A stretch of DNA of 42,746 nt, from NCBI GenBank assembly GCA_947384955.1, contig CANDJC010000028.1, positions 1 through 42,746 of the forward strand. The letters are read 5' to 3'. Position 1 is the stretch's first letter; every line of letters starts with the position of its first letter. The DNA comes from an uncultured Eubacterium sp. Lineage in GTDB: Bacteria > Bacillota > Clostridia > Lachnospirales > Lachnospiraceae. The notes under the pieces were generated by a model. It was not told where the DNA came from. It saw only the letters and a list, made by a program, of their open reading frames with translations, and did no database searches. This document shows, one piece after another, positions 24,048 through 31,843 of the stretch. A program made the translations under genes and the position numbers.

Positions 24048-25019
24048 TCATTTGATTTCCATAAAAATTCTTGTTTCCCCCTCCTTTACATTCCGGTCCA
24101 GGACTCCCGCCCCTCCTTTTTCGATTCCCGCGCCCCAGACGGAATCTTCTGCCATGCTGTAAGACATCCGCAGCCTGTCTCCGTTTTCCAGGTCAAACAG
24201 AAACAGCGCCGTGCCATGCGGGACCTGCCCTTGTGCATTCACCTTATACTGTACCTTCCCGCCTGTAATGACTGGCTCGCTTCCAAGCAGGCGCGCCGCC
24301 GTCTGTTTCGCCTGTTTTGCTCTCTTTTTTATCTGTCCTTCTTTTAATTCCATATTCTCCTGATAGTATACAAATCCGTCATCTTCCATCCCGGCAGAGC
24401 GAAACGCACCCGTATCAGCCATTATGCTAATCTGATAGCCGCAGCCATCCGTCATAAACTCTGCTTCATAAATGCCGTCTTCTTCGTGCAGGCTGCTTTC
24501 CATATTTTCTGCTGAAATACCATACATCGTTTCTGCATAAAAGGCCGCTTTGAAAAACGCATCTTCCTCTGATATCATTTCCGCCAGGCTGTCCTGATTT
24601 TTCTGCGCCAGACTGTTCCCTGCACTTCCTTCCTGCCCGGACTGCAGCTCCCGTTTTGCATCCTGAAACGGCTGCCCGGAATCCTGAAATGTTTCCTGTT
24701 CGAATAACTCATCCTGCTTATCCTCTTCATAAACCGCTGTCTGTGTCCTGTTCTTTTCCTGTTCCTGAATTTCTATGCCCGAAAAATGTCCTGATACATA
24801 CGGTGCCGCTGTTTTCACAAAAAGTGCCGTCAGTACAAAGACAGCTGCACCGGCCGCCAGATACTTTCGAAGCAGTGCTGCCTGCACCTTTCCAGATTTT
24901 TCCCATGACTGTTTTACCAGATTTTCCGCCATTCTGTTCTGCCTTTCCAGAAAAGCTGTATCTGCATTTAACTTTTCTTTTTTAGCCAGATTTCGGATTC
25001 TCTTGTCTATATTTTTCAT
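24048..25019 (-). CDS. putative anti-sigma factor, single-pass membrane protein
   Basis: 323 residues: a cytoplasmic, basic N-terminal region (about 1-48), one membrane helix (about 49-68, LAAGAAVFVLTALFV), then a Glu/Gln-rich stretch and an extracytoplasmic domain (about 150-323). There is no zinc-binding anti-sigma motif. It follows the ECF sigma gene after about 50 bases, the position of an anti-sigma factor in ECF operons, and the layout fits a membrane tether for the sigma factor. The outer domain (MYGISAENMESSLHEEDGIY onward) is not recognised. The role is inferred from context. Confidence 0.7.
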   Translation of the reverse strand: MKNIDKRIRNLAKKEKLNADTAFLERQNRMAENLVKQSWEKSGKVQAALLRKYLAAGAAVFVLTALFVKTAAPYVSGHFSGIEIQEQEKNRTQTAVYEEDKQDELFEQETFQDSGQPFQDAKRELQSGQEGSAGNSLAQKNQDSLAEMISEEDAFFKAAFYAETMYGISAENMESSLHEEDGIYEAEFMTDGCGYQISIMADTGAFRSAGMEDDGFVYYQENMELKEGQIKKRAKQAKQTAARLLGSEPVITGGKVQYKVNAQGQVPHGTALFLFDLENGDRLRMSYSMAEDSVWGAGIEKGGAGVLDRNVKEGETRIFMEIK

Positions 25020-25072
25020 ATTGAACCACCCTCCATATTTTTTCTCTCTTCTAATTTCCTTTTACCAATGCC

Positions 25073-25552
25073 TTATTCCAATAACAAATCTTCTTTTAAT
25101 TTATCCCTTGCCCGGGACAGTCTGGATTTTACCGTTCCTTCGCTGATATCGAGAATCTGCGCTATTTCTCTGGTTTTTAAGCACTCAAAATAATACAAAA
25201 TAACTACTTCCCGGAATTTTTCATCCATTTTCCGAATGCTTTCCCAAAGCTGTGTATAGTCTTTGTGACAGACCTCCGTTTGTACATTTTCATCAGACGC
25301 ATCAAAATACTTGCGTTTTGACAGCGCTGTTTTGCAGATGTTTGCCAGAATCTGAAACATCCAGCTTCGCATTTTGTGAATATGCCTTAAATCATCTAAA
25401 TGCTCAAATGCTTTTAAAATCATTTCGCTCACTGCATCTTCCGCATCCTGCCTGTTTAACAGAACCGAATATGCATATCTGTAAAATGCACCGGCATTTT
25501 CTCTGACAGCAGAAAGAAAGCATTCCTGCCTGAGTTTTTCTTTTACCCGCAT
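25073..25552 (-). CDS. ECF-type RNA polymerase sigma factor
   Basis: 159 residues. Region 2 is at the N-terminal part (NRQDAEDAVSEMILKAFEHL, MRSWMFQILANICKT) and region 4 at the end (LKTREIAQILDISEGTVKSR, LSRARDKLKEDLLLE). It directs polymerase to stress- or envelope-type promoters. AAAGGA lies 8 bases before the ATG. The downstream membrane protein is the likely anti-sigma partner. A GGAACC/GTCTAA pair upstream may be its own ECF promoter. Confidence 0.92.
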   Translation of the reverse strand: MRVKEKLRQECFLSAVRENAGAFYRYAYSVLLNRQDAEDAVSEMILKAFEHLDDLRHIHKMRSWMFQILANICKTALSKRKYFDASDENVQTEVCHKDYTQLWESIRKMDEKFREVVILYYFECLKTREIAQILDISEGTVKSRLSRARDKLKEDLLLE

Positions 25553-25629
25553 GTCCGTAATCCTTTTCTCATGTCTTCCTTCCTTTCGTTTTGTATGATG
25601 CTGAGCATAAAAATAACTGATTTTATATA

Positions 25630-25658
25630 TTAGACAGCAAAAACCGCATTTTGGTTCC
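25630..25658 (-). promoter_or_regulatory. possible ECF-type (autoregulatory) promoter
   Basis: Minus strand: GGAACC (25653-25658), 17-base spacer, GTCTAA (25630-25635), about 80 bases before the sigma gene. A GGAAC -35 is common to ECF promoters; the pairing with this sigma factor is inference. Confidence 0.4.
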
Positions 25659-25680
25659 CTTCTGCTATTTTTTCTTCACA

Positions 25681-25720
25681 AAAAATAAGGCCGCAAGCAT
25701 CCGCCTGTGGCCTTATTTTT
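25681..25720. terminator. bidirectional intrinsic terminator after the por-lysR operon
   Basis: Perfect 12-bp arms AAAAATAAGGCC (25681-25692) and GGCCTTATTTTT (25709-25720) with a 16-base loop region. T-rich sequence follows on both strands. It lies about 110 bases after the LysR stop on the minus strand, before the sigma gene's promoter. Confidence 0.8.
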
Positions 25721-25832
25721 CTATTTTTCTTATTTTTCCTCATTATAAGACTGACCTATGAAAAAATATAATCAAAATATTATAATAAATTCATTATAAC
25801 CTGCATCCCCTGATTTGTCATCCTCTGCCCCC

Positions 25833-26708
25833 TCATACCCATTTATAATTTTCCAGGATATGATTATAAAACATCCGCACCGCCGGTGCCATAGATTCCG
25901 GGTGGAGCGCTGCGATGCCGATAATCCGGCAGGTCTTTGGATAAACCGGATAGCACTCTACCTCATAAGGAATATCACGCATCACAAGCTCCGGCATCAG
26001 GCAGATTCCAAATCCTTTTTCGACAAGCGCGACCGTGGACAAATCATCTACCACATGATAATGAGACTGTATCTGCAGCTCATTTTCTTTTAAAAAATTC
26101 TGAATATCCGCATCGGTGCTCTCCCTCTGCGTTACAAACTGATGCCCGCGCATCTCTGCGATGTCCATATACGGCTTTGTGCGGTCTTTGCGGGCATTTT
26201 TTGCAAGCACGCATAAAAGCGGGTCTTTATACAGCGGCACAATCGGAATATCTTTCGCGCTGGACACGGATAAAAAGCCCAGGTCAGCCGTCCCGTTTTT
26301 AATCCAGTCGTATACATCATCGTATGTGCCCTGAAAGACTTCCATGGTAATCTCGGCGTACAGCTTTTCAAAGGAACGAAGGATATCCGGCAGCCAGTTG
26401 GTGCAGACGCTGGAAAAAACGGCAATCTTTACTTTGCCCCGTTTTAATCCGTTCAGCTCCGCAACCGCCTGCTGCAGGCTTTCCTCACTGTTTAATACGG
26501 CATTGACATAAGGCAGCAGATGCTCTCCGTAATTCGTCAGCGCAATGCCGGATTTACTGCGGGTCAGCACGGAAAAGCCGAGCTCTTTTTCCATCGATGA
26601 AATCGTATGGCTGATAGCAGACGGCGTAAGACCAAGAATATCGGCAGCTTTCTGAAAGCTGCCGATATTCGCTGCCGTCTGAAACACCTGATAGGTCAAA
26701 AGTGTCAT
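25833..26708 (-). CDS. LysR family transcriptional regulator
   Basis: 291 residues. The N-terminal winged HTH is clear (VFQTAANIGSFQKAADILGL, TPSAISHTISSMEKELGFSV), followed by a periplasmic-binding-like effector domain (KIAVFSSVCTNWLPDIL, DLGFLSVSS, VEKGFGICLMPELV). AGGAGA precedes the ATG, 17 bases after the PorB stop. It is co-transcribed as the last gene of the oxidoreductase operon rather than divergent, and is closed by the hairpin at 25681-25720. A palindrome upstream of the operon's -35 is a plausible binding site. Confidence 0.92.
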   Translation of the reverse strand: MTLLTYQVFQTAANIGSFQKAADILGLTPSAISHTISSMEKELGFSVLTRSKSGIALTNYGEHLLPYVNAVLNSEESLQQAVAELNGLKRGKVKIAVFSSVCTNWLPDILRSFEKLYAEITMEVFQGTYDDVYDWIKNGTADLGFLSVSSAKDIPIVPLYKDPLLCVLAKNARKDRTKPYMDIAEMRGHQFVTQRESTDADIQNFLKENELQIQSHYHVVDDLSTVALVEKGFGICLMPELVMRDIPYEVECYPVYPKTCRIIGIAALHPESMAPAVRMFYNHILENYKWV

Positions 26709-26725
26709 GCAGTTCTCCTATTCTG

Positions 26726-27721
26726 TTATCCTCTGCACCGAATCTGCAGCTCTTCCCAGCGTCTGTCGACTTCCGCCTGGAACTGCACAATCAGGTCTTC
26801 ATTTCCGGGTTTAAATAAATGACGGAATCTTCCCTGCGGTTTTAAGAAATCCTCAATCGGAAGCTTCTTTTTCGGTTCATAGGTCAGCTTCCATCTGCCA
26901 TGCTCTATTTCGTACAGCGGCCAGTAGCAGGTTTCCACTGCCAGCCTGCAGATTTTCATAATTTCCGCAGTTTCATAACGCCAGCCTCTCGGACACGGCG
27001 TCATAATATTTAAAAAGCAGGCACCCTCAGTATAAATCGCTTTTTCTGCTTTTAAATGCAAATCTTTAAAATCCCGGGTCAGCGTCGTCTGCGCAGCATA
27101 CGGCACATCATGGTCCGCGATAATCGCGGTCAAATCCTTGCGGTTTTGCATTTTACCGTCAGAGCATGTTCCGACAGGCGTTGTAGTCGTATCGGCATAC
27201 ATCGGCGTCGCGGAAGAGCGCTGGATTCCGGTGTTCATGTATGCACCGTTGTCATAACAGACATATACCATGTCATGCCCACGTTCCATCGCACCGGAGA
27301 GCGACTGGAATCCGATATCGTAAGTACCGCCGTCGCCGCCAAAAGTAATAAACTTAAAGGTTTCCTCCTGCGGCAGCCTTCCGCGTTTTTTCAATGCTTT
27401 ATATGCCGTTTCCACACCGCTCAGCGTCGCCCCGGCGTTTTCGAAAGCATTGTGGATATAGCTGTCCTCCCATGCCGTATACGGATACATATAAGACGAA
27501 ACCTCCAGGCATCCGGTCGCATTTCCGATAACCGCACGGTCGCCTTCATGCAGCGCACGCAGCACAGCACGCACGCCAATCGTAGCGCCACACCCCGCGC
27601 ACATACGGTGCCCCGGCGCCAGGCGTTCCGGTCTGTTCACCCAGTCCTTTAACCGGTATCCTTTCTCATTTAGAGATGACAAATCAACGGATGAATTTTT
27701 AGAAATTGACTGACTGTTCAC
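26726..27721 (-). CDS. porB: 2-oxoacid:ferredoxin oxidoreductase beta subunit (TPP-binding, PorB type)
   Basis: 331 residues. The N-terminal MCAGCGATIGVRAVLRAL with paired cysteines and the TPP/Mg motif (FGGDGGTYDIGFQSLSGA, then YDNGAYMNTG) identify the thiamine diphosphate and [4Fe-4S] subunit. It decarboxylates a 2-oxoacid, probably pyruvate, and passes electrons to ferredoxin, giving an acyl-CoA. The GTG start follows AGGAGG by 5 bases. Gene order gamma-delta-alpha-beta is that of porCDAB. Sequence does not distinguish pyruvate from branched-chain 2-oxoacids. Confidence 0.92.
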   Translation of the reverse strand: MNSQSISKNSSVDLSSLNEKGYRLKDWVNRPERLAPGHRMCAGCGATIGVRAVLRALHEGDRAVIGNATGCLEVSSYMYPYTAWEDSYIHNAFENAGATLSGVETAYKALKKRGRLPQEETFKFITFGGDGGTYDIGFQSLSGAMERGHDMVYVCYDNGAYMNTGIQRSSATPMYADTTTTPVGTCSDGKMQNRKDLTAIIADHDVPYAAQTTLTRDFKDLHLKAEKAIYTEGACFLNIMTPCPRGWRYETAEIMKICRLAVETCYWPLYEIEHGRWKLTYEPKKKLPIEDFLKPQGRFRHLFKPGNEDLIVQFQAEVDRRWEELQIRCRG

Positions 27722-27730
27722 AGTTTCCTC

Positions 27731-28912
27731 CTATTTGCGTAATCCTATATACTGATACTGGCTGATTTCGGTATGATTGTTATCTGCCTCTTCCATTTCC
27801 TGAAAAATATGATACACATCTTCCACCGTAAAATCGCGCCCGCCAAGCCCGTATATATAATTCACAGTTTTAATCATAACTTTATTTCGAAACAAAGCCG
27901 CATCTGTTTCGCATCCAAGCGGCCCTCCGTTTCCGTTATAGCTTTCGCAGCGGTCCATAATGGCTGCTGTTTTACAGTTTTTCAAAGCCTGAGCTAACTC
28001 TTTTGCCGGGAACGGACGGAATACCCTTAATTTAATCACGCCTGCTTTTTTTCCTTTTTCCCGCAAATCATCGACTGCCTGTTTTGCAGTCCCTGCCGCA
28101 GAGCCAATCAGCAGCATAATATAATCCGCATCCTCTGTCCGGTATTCCTCAAACAGGCCGTAGCTTCTGCCTGAAATTTTCTCATACGCCTGTGCTGTCT
28201 TTAGAATGACTTCTTTTGCATTCTCCATGGCAGTTTCCTGATTTTTCTTTGCTTCCATGACATAATTCGAAGCAGCATACGGCCCGACTGCCACTGGCTT
28301 TCCCGGATTCAGAAGATACTCGTCCGGTGTATATTCACCCACAAATTTTTTTACTTCCGCATCTTCTAGCAGTTCGATATTTTCCACCGCATGGCTTGTA
28401 ATAAAGCCGTCCTGGCAAATCATGACCGGAAGATGCACATCAGCGTGTTCTGCAATCGGATATGCCTGGATAAAATTGTCATATGCTTCCTGATTATTTT
28501 CTGCATAAATCTGTATCCAGCCTGTATCCCTTGCCCCCATGCCGTCCGAATGGTCGCAGTTAATATTAATCGGGCCGGATAACGTACGGTTTACCAGCGC
28601 AAGCACTAACGGCATCCGGTTCGAAGCCGCTAAAAGCAGCTCTTCCCACATCAGCGCAAGCCCGGCAGACGACGTAGCCGTCAGACTCCTTGCTCCTGCC
28701 GCCTCCGCCCCAATCGCAGCGCTCATCGATGAGTGCTCGCTCTCAACGGGAATAAACTCCGTATCCATTTCCCCGTTTGCAATATACGAAGATACCATCT
28801 GCGGAATTTCCGTGGACGGCGTAATCGGAAACGCCGGCATCACGTCCGGATTAATCTGGCGGATTGCATAAGACACCGCCTCATTGCCTGACATACGGTC
28901 TTTGCGTGCCAT
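27731..28912 (-). CDS. porA: 2-oxoacid:ferredoxin oxidoreductase alpha subunit (PorA type)
   Basis: 393 residues. The opening GNEAVSYAIRQINPDVMPAF with PITPSTEIPQ is the PorA pyrimidine-binding domain. The middle (GARSLTATSSAGLALMWEEL, NRTLSGPININCDHSD) forms the active-site part, and the C-terminal domain (VIKLRVFRPFPAKELAQAL) is the CoA-binding/transketolase-C part. It pairs with PorB to form the catalytic heterodimer. The ATG abuts the PorD stop (TAAATG) with AAGGGGG upstream, so translation is coupled. Confidence 0.93.
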   Translation of the reverse strand: MARKDRMSGNEAVSYAIRQINPDVMPAFPITPSTEIPQMVSSYIANGEMDTEFIPVESEHSSMSAAIGAEAAGARSLTATSSAGLALMWEELLLAASNRMPLVLALVNRTLSGPININCDHSDGMGARDTGWIQIYAENNQEAYDNFIQAYPIAEHADVHLPVMICQDGFITSHAVENIELLEDAEVKKFVGEYTPDEYLLNPGKPVAVGPYAASNYVMEAKKNQETAMENAKEVILKTAQAYEKISGRSYGLFEEYRTEDADYIMLLIGSAAGTAKQAVDDLREKGKKAGVIKLRVFRPFPAKELAQALKNCKTAAIMDRCESYNGNGGPLGCETDAALFRNKVMIKTVNYIYGLGGRDFTVEDVYHIFQEMEEADNNHTEISQYQYIGLRK

Positions 28913-29221
28913 TTATTCTGCCCCCTTTTCTTCCATTGTAATTGCGTCAAACGGGCAGACATCCGCACAAATCCCGCATCCTTTGCAATGGTCATAATCA
29001 AAATCCCCGCGCGCCCCATCGGTAACCGGAATGCTCGAGTCCGGGCAGACCGGCACGCAGAGCATGCACTGCCTGCATAAATCTGCATGAAATACCGGCG
29101 TGCATGTTCTCCACTCGCCAGTATAAAAATACTTCGACGTTCCCTGAGCAAACATCATCAGCCCTTCGGTCAGCTCCTGGTGCCTTGTCTGCTCATTGAT
29201 TTTATGTACATCTGTCCTCAT
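28913..29221 (-). CDS. porD: oxidoreductase delta subunit, 2x[4Fe-4S] ferredoxin (PorD type)
   Basis: 102 residues with two cluster motifs, CRQCMLCVPVCPDS and CKGCGICADVCPFDA (CxxCxxCxxxCP twice), flanking a short linker. It carries electrons from the TPP subunit to free ferredoxin. An N-terminal stretch of about 40 residues precedes the clusters. GGAGAA lies 9 bases before the ATG. It sits between the gamma and alpha genes as in porCDAB clusters. Confidence 0.93.
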   Translation of the reverse strand: MRTDVHKINEQTRHQELTEGLMMFAQGTSKYFYTGEWRTCTPVFHADLCRQCMLCVPVCPDSSIPVTDGARGDFDYDHCKGCGICADVCPFDAITMEEKGAE

Positions 29222-29252
29222 TTCTTATTTTCTCCAAATTTCGTTATCCCTG

Positions 29253-29858
29253 TTATGCGCTCTTTTTCATATCCATTTTTAATGCTTCTTCTAAAACCGC
29301 AAATGTCTGGTGCAGCGCCTGCATATTTCCTTCAATCACTTCCGGCTTTTTCGCAAATTTATGCTCAAACAGCCCGCGCATTTCCTTTAAAAACGCCTCT
29401 TTTTCCATTACGCCGCTGACAGCTACCGCAGCCGCGAGCATCGGGGAATTCGGGAAATTCTTTCCTAATGTATCTTCTGAAATTTTCCTGGCATCTATCG
29501 TATAAACACTGCCTTTATAACCGTTTAGCAGAGGCAGTATTTCTTTTCTCGTCTTCGGAGTATTGATAATCACTGCGCCGTCTCTTTTAAGACCTGCCGT
29601 TACATCTACTGAATGAAGCAGTGTCTCGTCCGCAACCATAACCAGATTCGGAGTATAAATATTCGAATGCACGCGAATCGGTTCGCTGCTGATTCTGTTA
29701 TACGCAGTAATCGGCGCCCCCATGCGCTCCGGGCCGTATTCCGGGAATCCCTGCACATAGCATCCTGTCTGAAACGCTGCGTCTGCTAACAGCAATGCCG
29801 CTGTCTTTGCTCCCTGGCCGCCTCTGCCGTGCCATCTGATTTCTAGTCTGCTGCTCAT
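29253..29858 (-). CDS. porC: 2-oxoacid:ferredoxin oxidoreductase gamma subunit (PorC/PorG type)
   Basis: 201 residues from the ATG at 29858, which AAGGAG precedes by 9 bases; an ATG two codons upstream (29864) is only 3 bases from the site. The signature RWHGRGGQGAKTAALLLADA and FPEYGPERMGAPITAYNRIS are those of the gamma family, which binds CoA and the other subunits. It is the first gene of the operon, behind a strong promoter. Confidence 0.92.
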   Translation of the reverse strand: MSSRLEIRWHGRGGQGAKTAALLLADAAFQTGCYVQGFPEYGPERMGAPITAYNRISSEPIRVHSNIYTPNLVMVADETLLHSVDVTAGLKRDGAVIINTPKTRKEILPLLNGYKGSVYTIDARKISEDTLGKNFPNSPMLAAAVAVSGVMEKEAFLKEMRGLFEHKFAKKPEVIEGNMQALHQTFAVLEEALKMDMKKSA

Positions 29859-29978
29859 TTTCATAATCTCCTTTTCCTGACTATTTTCACAGCAGTCCGA
29901 AGCATCATCTGATGTTTCATCCTTTGAACTGCTGTCTAATGTCTTCTGATGTTTTCTGATGTCTTCTCAACGAGATTT

Positions 29979-30045
29979 ATTATAATTTCATATGGAGCTG
30001 TTGTAAAGTGAAAATGTGAGAAATTTTCATTTTAAAAGTGAAAAT
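29979..30045 (-). promoter_or_regulatory. por operon promoter with upstream palindrome (possible LysR site)
   Basis: Minus strand: -35 TTTACA (30002-30007), 17-base spacer, -10 TATAAT (29979-29984). A palindrome ATTTTCA-N9-TGAAAAT (30023-30045) is centred near -62, the usual place of a LysR recognition site. The leader between -10 and the start (29865-29970) has several GTCTTCTGATG-like short repeats and no gene. Confidence 0.65.
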
Positions 30046-30095
30046 ATTTCATCTTAAAAACAGACAAAGGGTGGAATCTAAACCATTACAAATAG

Positions 30096-30124
30096 TTGAC
30101 ATACATTTATATCTAAGATAAAAT
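30096..30124 (+). promoter_or_regulatory. predicted promoter of the AAA ATPase gene
   Basis: -35 TTGACA (30096-30101), 17-base spacer, -10 TAAAAT (30119-30124), about 40 bases before the ATG at 30166. It diverges from the por promoter. Confidence 0.75.
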
Positions 30125-30165
30125 AAATTACAAAATATTTTATCATAAAAATCAGGAGAAATATC

Positions 30166-31392
30166 ATGAATTATATCAGCCGTACCCTTGAGCGCAAATT
30201 TATAAAAATGAGTTCTTTTTTTAAGGCAGTATTAGTTACCGGTGCCCGCCAGGTCGGAAAAACTACCATGTTAAAGCATCTGGCACGGAATCAGAAACGT
30301 ACTTATGTGACCATGGACAATACCATGGCACGCATTCTTGCGCAGTCAGACCCGGTATTATTTTTTCAGACTTATAAGCCTCCCATTATCATTGATGAAA
30401 TCCAAAAAGCGCCTCAGCTTTTTGAACAGATTAAGATTTTGTGCGATAACAGCGAAGAACGGGGCCTGTTCTGGCTCACAGGCTCTCAGCATTATAGCAT
30501 GATGAAACAGGTTCGTGAAACACTTTCCGGCAGAATCGGTATTCTGGAACTGTATAGTCTGTCCAAGAAGGAAACCGACGGCATATCTTTTCCAAACGAA
30601 CTGGATTTTTCCCTTCCCTGTCTGCTGCAAAGACAGCTGACGGCCAAAAAGAATGATATTATCGATGTCTTTGGATATATCTGGCGAGGAGGAATGCCGG
30701 ATGCCCAGGAAGCTGACAGCGAACAGCGCCAGGAATATTACAATTCTTATATCGAGACTTATCTAATGCGGGACGCTGCTGAAGAAGGAGGCATTACAGA
30801 TACTGTTCGTTTTCGGAAGTTTCTCAATGCCTGTGCGGCCCTGGTATCGGAACAGCTGAATTACAAAACGCTCGCAGAAGCCGCCGATATCTCCCAGCCT
30901 CTGGCAAAAGAATGGGTACGCCTGCTGCAGGGACTCGGCATACTCTGCCTGCTGCCTCCTTATGCAAACAATGCATTAAAAAGGCTCTCCAAAACGCCAA
31001 AACTTTATTTTTACGATACCGGGCTGTGCGCATATCTTTCCATGTGGCTTACAAGGGATACGCTGATGAATGGCGCGGCAAGCGGACATTTTTTTGAAAA
31101 TTATGCTGTGATTGAATTAATAAAAAATTTTTCCTGCGCTCCTTCAGCCGCATGCATAACATATTACCGGGATTCCAATGCAAAAGAAATTGATGTTTTT
31201 GTGGAAGAAAACGGTGTGATACATCCTCTGGAGATAAAAAAATCTGCGAATCCGGACAGACGGGAAGTAAAAAAGTATGAGCTGCTGGATAAAGCGGGGA
31301 TTGAACGGGGAGACGGGGGCATTTTGTGCATGTGTGAGGAAGTGATTCCGATTGATGAGAAGAACTGTTTTATTCCATGCAGTCTGATTTAG
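30166..31392 (+). CDS. AAA-type ATPase with C-terminal DUF4143
   Basis: 408 residues. Walker A GARQVGKT (26-33), Walker B PIIIDE (73-78), a sensor-like FWLTGSQHYSMM and the YLMRDAAEEGG region place it in the ATPase/DUF4143 family. The C-terminal DUF4143 domain ends with a nuclease-like fold (TYYRDSNAKEIDVFVEENG..HPLEIKKS; the Asp/Glu..Lys pattern resembles a PD-(D/E)XK core). These proteins are common accessory genes of unknown role. AGGAG precedes the ATG. It is the only plus-strand gene in the middle of the window and is followed by a structured repeat element, consistent with insertion. Confidence 0.88.
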   Translation: MNYISRTLERKFIKMSSFFKAVLVTGARQVGKTTMLKHLARNQKRTYVTMDNTMARILAQSDPVLFFQTYKPPIIIDEIQKAPQLFEQIKILCDNSEERGLFWLTGSQHYSMMKQVRETLSGRIGILELYSLSKKETDGISFPNELDFSLPCLLQRQLTAKKNDIIDVFGYIWRGGMPDAQEADSEQRQEYYNSYIETYLMRDAAEEGGITDTVRFRKFLNACAALVSEQLNYKTLAEAADISQPLAKEWVRLLQGLGILCLLPPYANNALKRLSKTPKLYFYDTGLCAYLSMWLTRDTLMNGAASGHFFENYAVIELIKNFSCAPSAACITYYRDSNAKEIDVFVEENGVIHPLEIKKSANPDRREVKKYELLDKAGIERGDGGILCMCEEVIPIDEKNCFIPCSLI

Positions 31393-31501
31393 GACAAAGG
31401 TTTGATGATAATTTAAGGCTGTGACTGCGCAGTTCTCTCAGCTTTGAGACAAATACACCACTTCCAGCCAGCCACAAACCACTGAAATTCAGCCAAAATC
31501 A

Positions 31502-31782
31502 GCCGGAGGGATGAGCTGTTTCCTTTCTGATGTGACTCTGGAGAAAAGCTGGAAGTTCTTAACTTTCTGCTGCACAGCCAGGATTTGGGGACACACTGAC
31601 CCACACTTTCAATCACGCCGAAGTCCCCAAAAGGCGCCTGCCTATGCCAAAGTTTAGAGCCTTTGAAAACGCCAGGGTATCAGGCGCCGGTCCGTCCGCA
31701 GCCAAAACCTTGAGCAGAAAGTTTAGAACTTCCTGCTTTTCGTAAGCGGAACATCAGAAAGGAAACAGCTCCTCCCTCCGGC
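31502..31782. repeat. 281-bp element with 70-bp inverted ends and two nested hairpins
   Basis: The left arm 31502-31571 and the reverse complement of the right arm 31713-31782 match at 61 of 70 positions with no gaps; six mismatches cluster in one 10-base stretch. The 141-base centre has two further inverted repeats: TTGGGGAC/GTCCCCAA (31585-31592 with 31623-31630) and GGCGCCTG/CAGGCGCC (31633-31640 with 31681-31688). No clear target duplication flanks it and no convincing ORF is inside. It may be a MITE-like element or a structured RNA. Bases 31393-31501 hold only a short ACTGCGCAGT palindrome. Confidence 0.85.
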
Positions 31783-31808
31783 GTCCCGCTTAATTCACCT
31801 TATAACAA

Positions 31809-31838
31809 CAGGCAGCAGGAATCCCTCCCCGCTGCCTG
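31809..31838 (-). terminator. hairpin after the Ig-like surface protein gene
   Basis: 8-bp arms CAGGCAGC (31809-31816) and GCTGCCTG (31831-31838) with a 14-base loop, just after the minus-strand stop at 31844. The following minus-strand bases (TTGTTATAA) are only weakly T-rich. Confidence 0.5.
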
Positions 31839-31843
31839 CCCCA

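Noticed and set aside
31413-31616. 67-codon minus-strand frame in the gap after the ATPase gene
   Set aside because: It overlaps the left arm of the 281-bp inverted-repeat element, so it is better explained by that structure.
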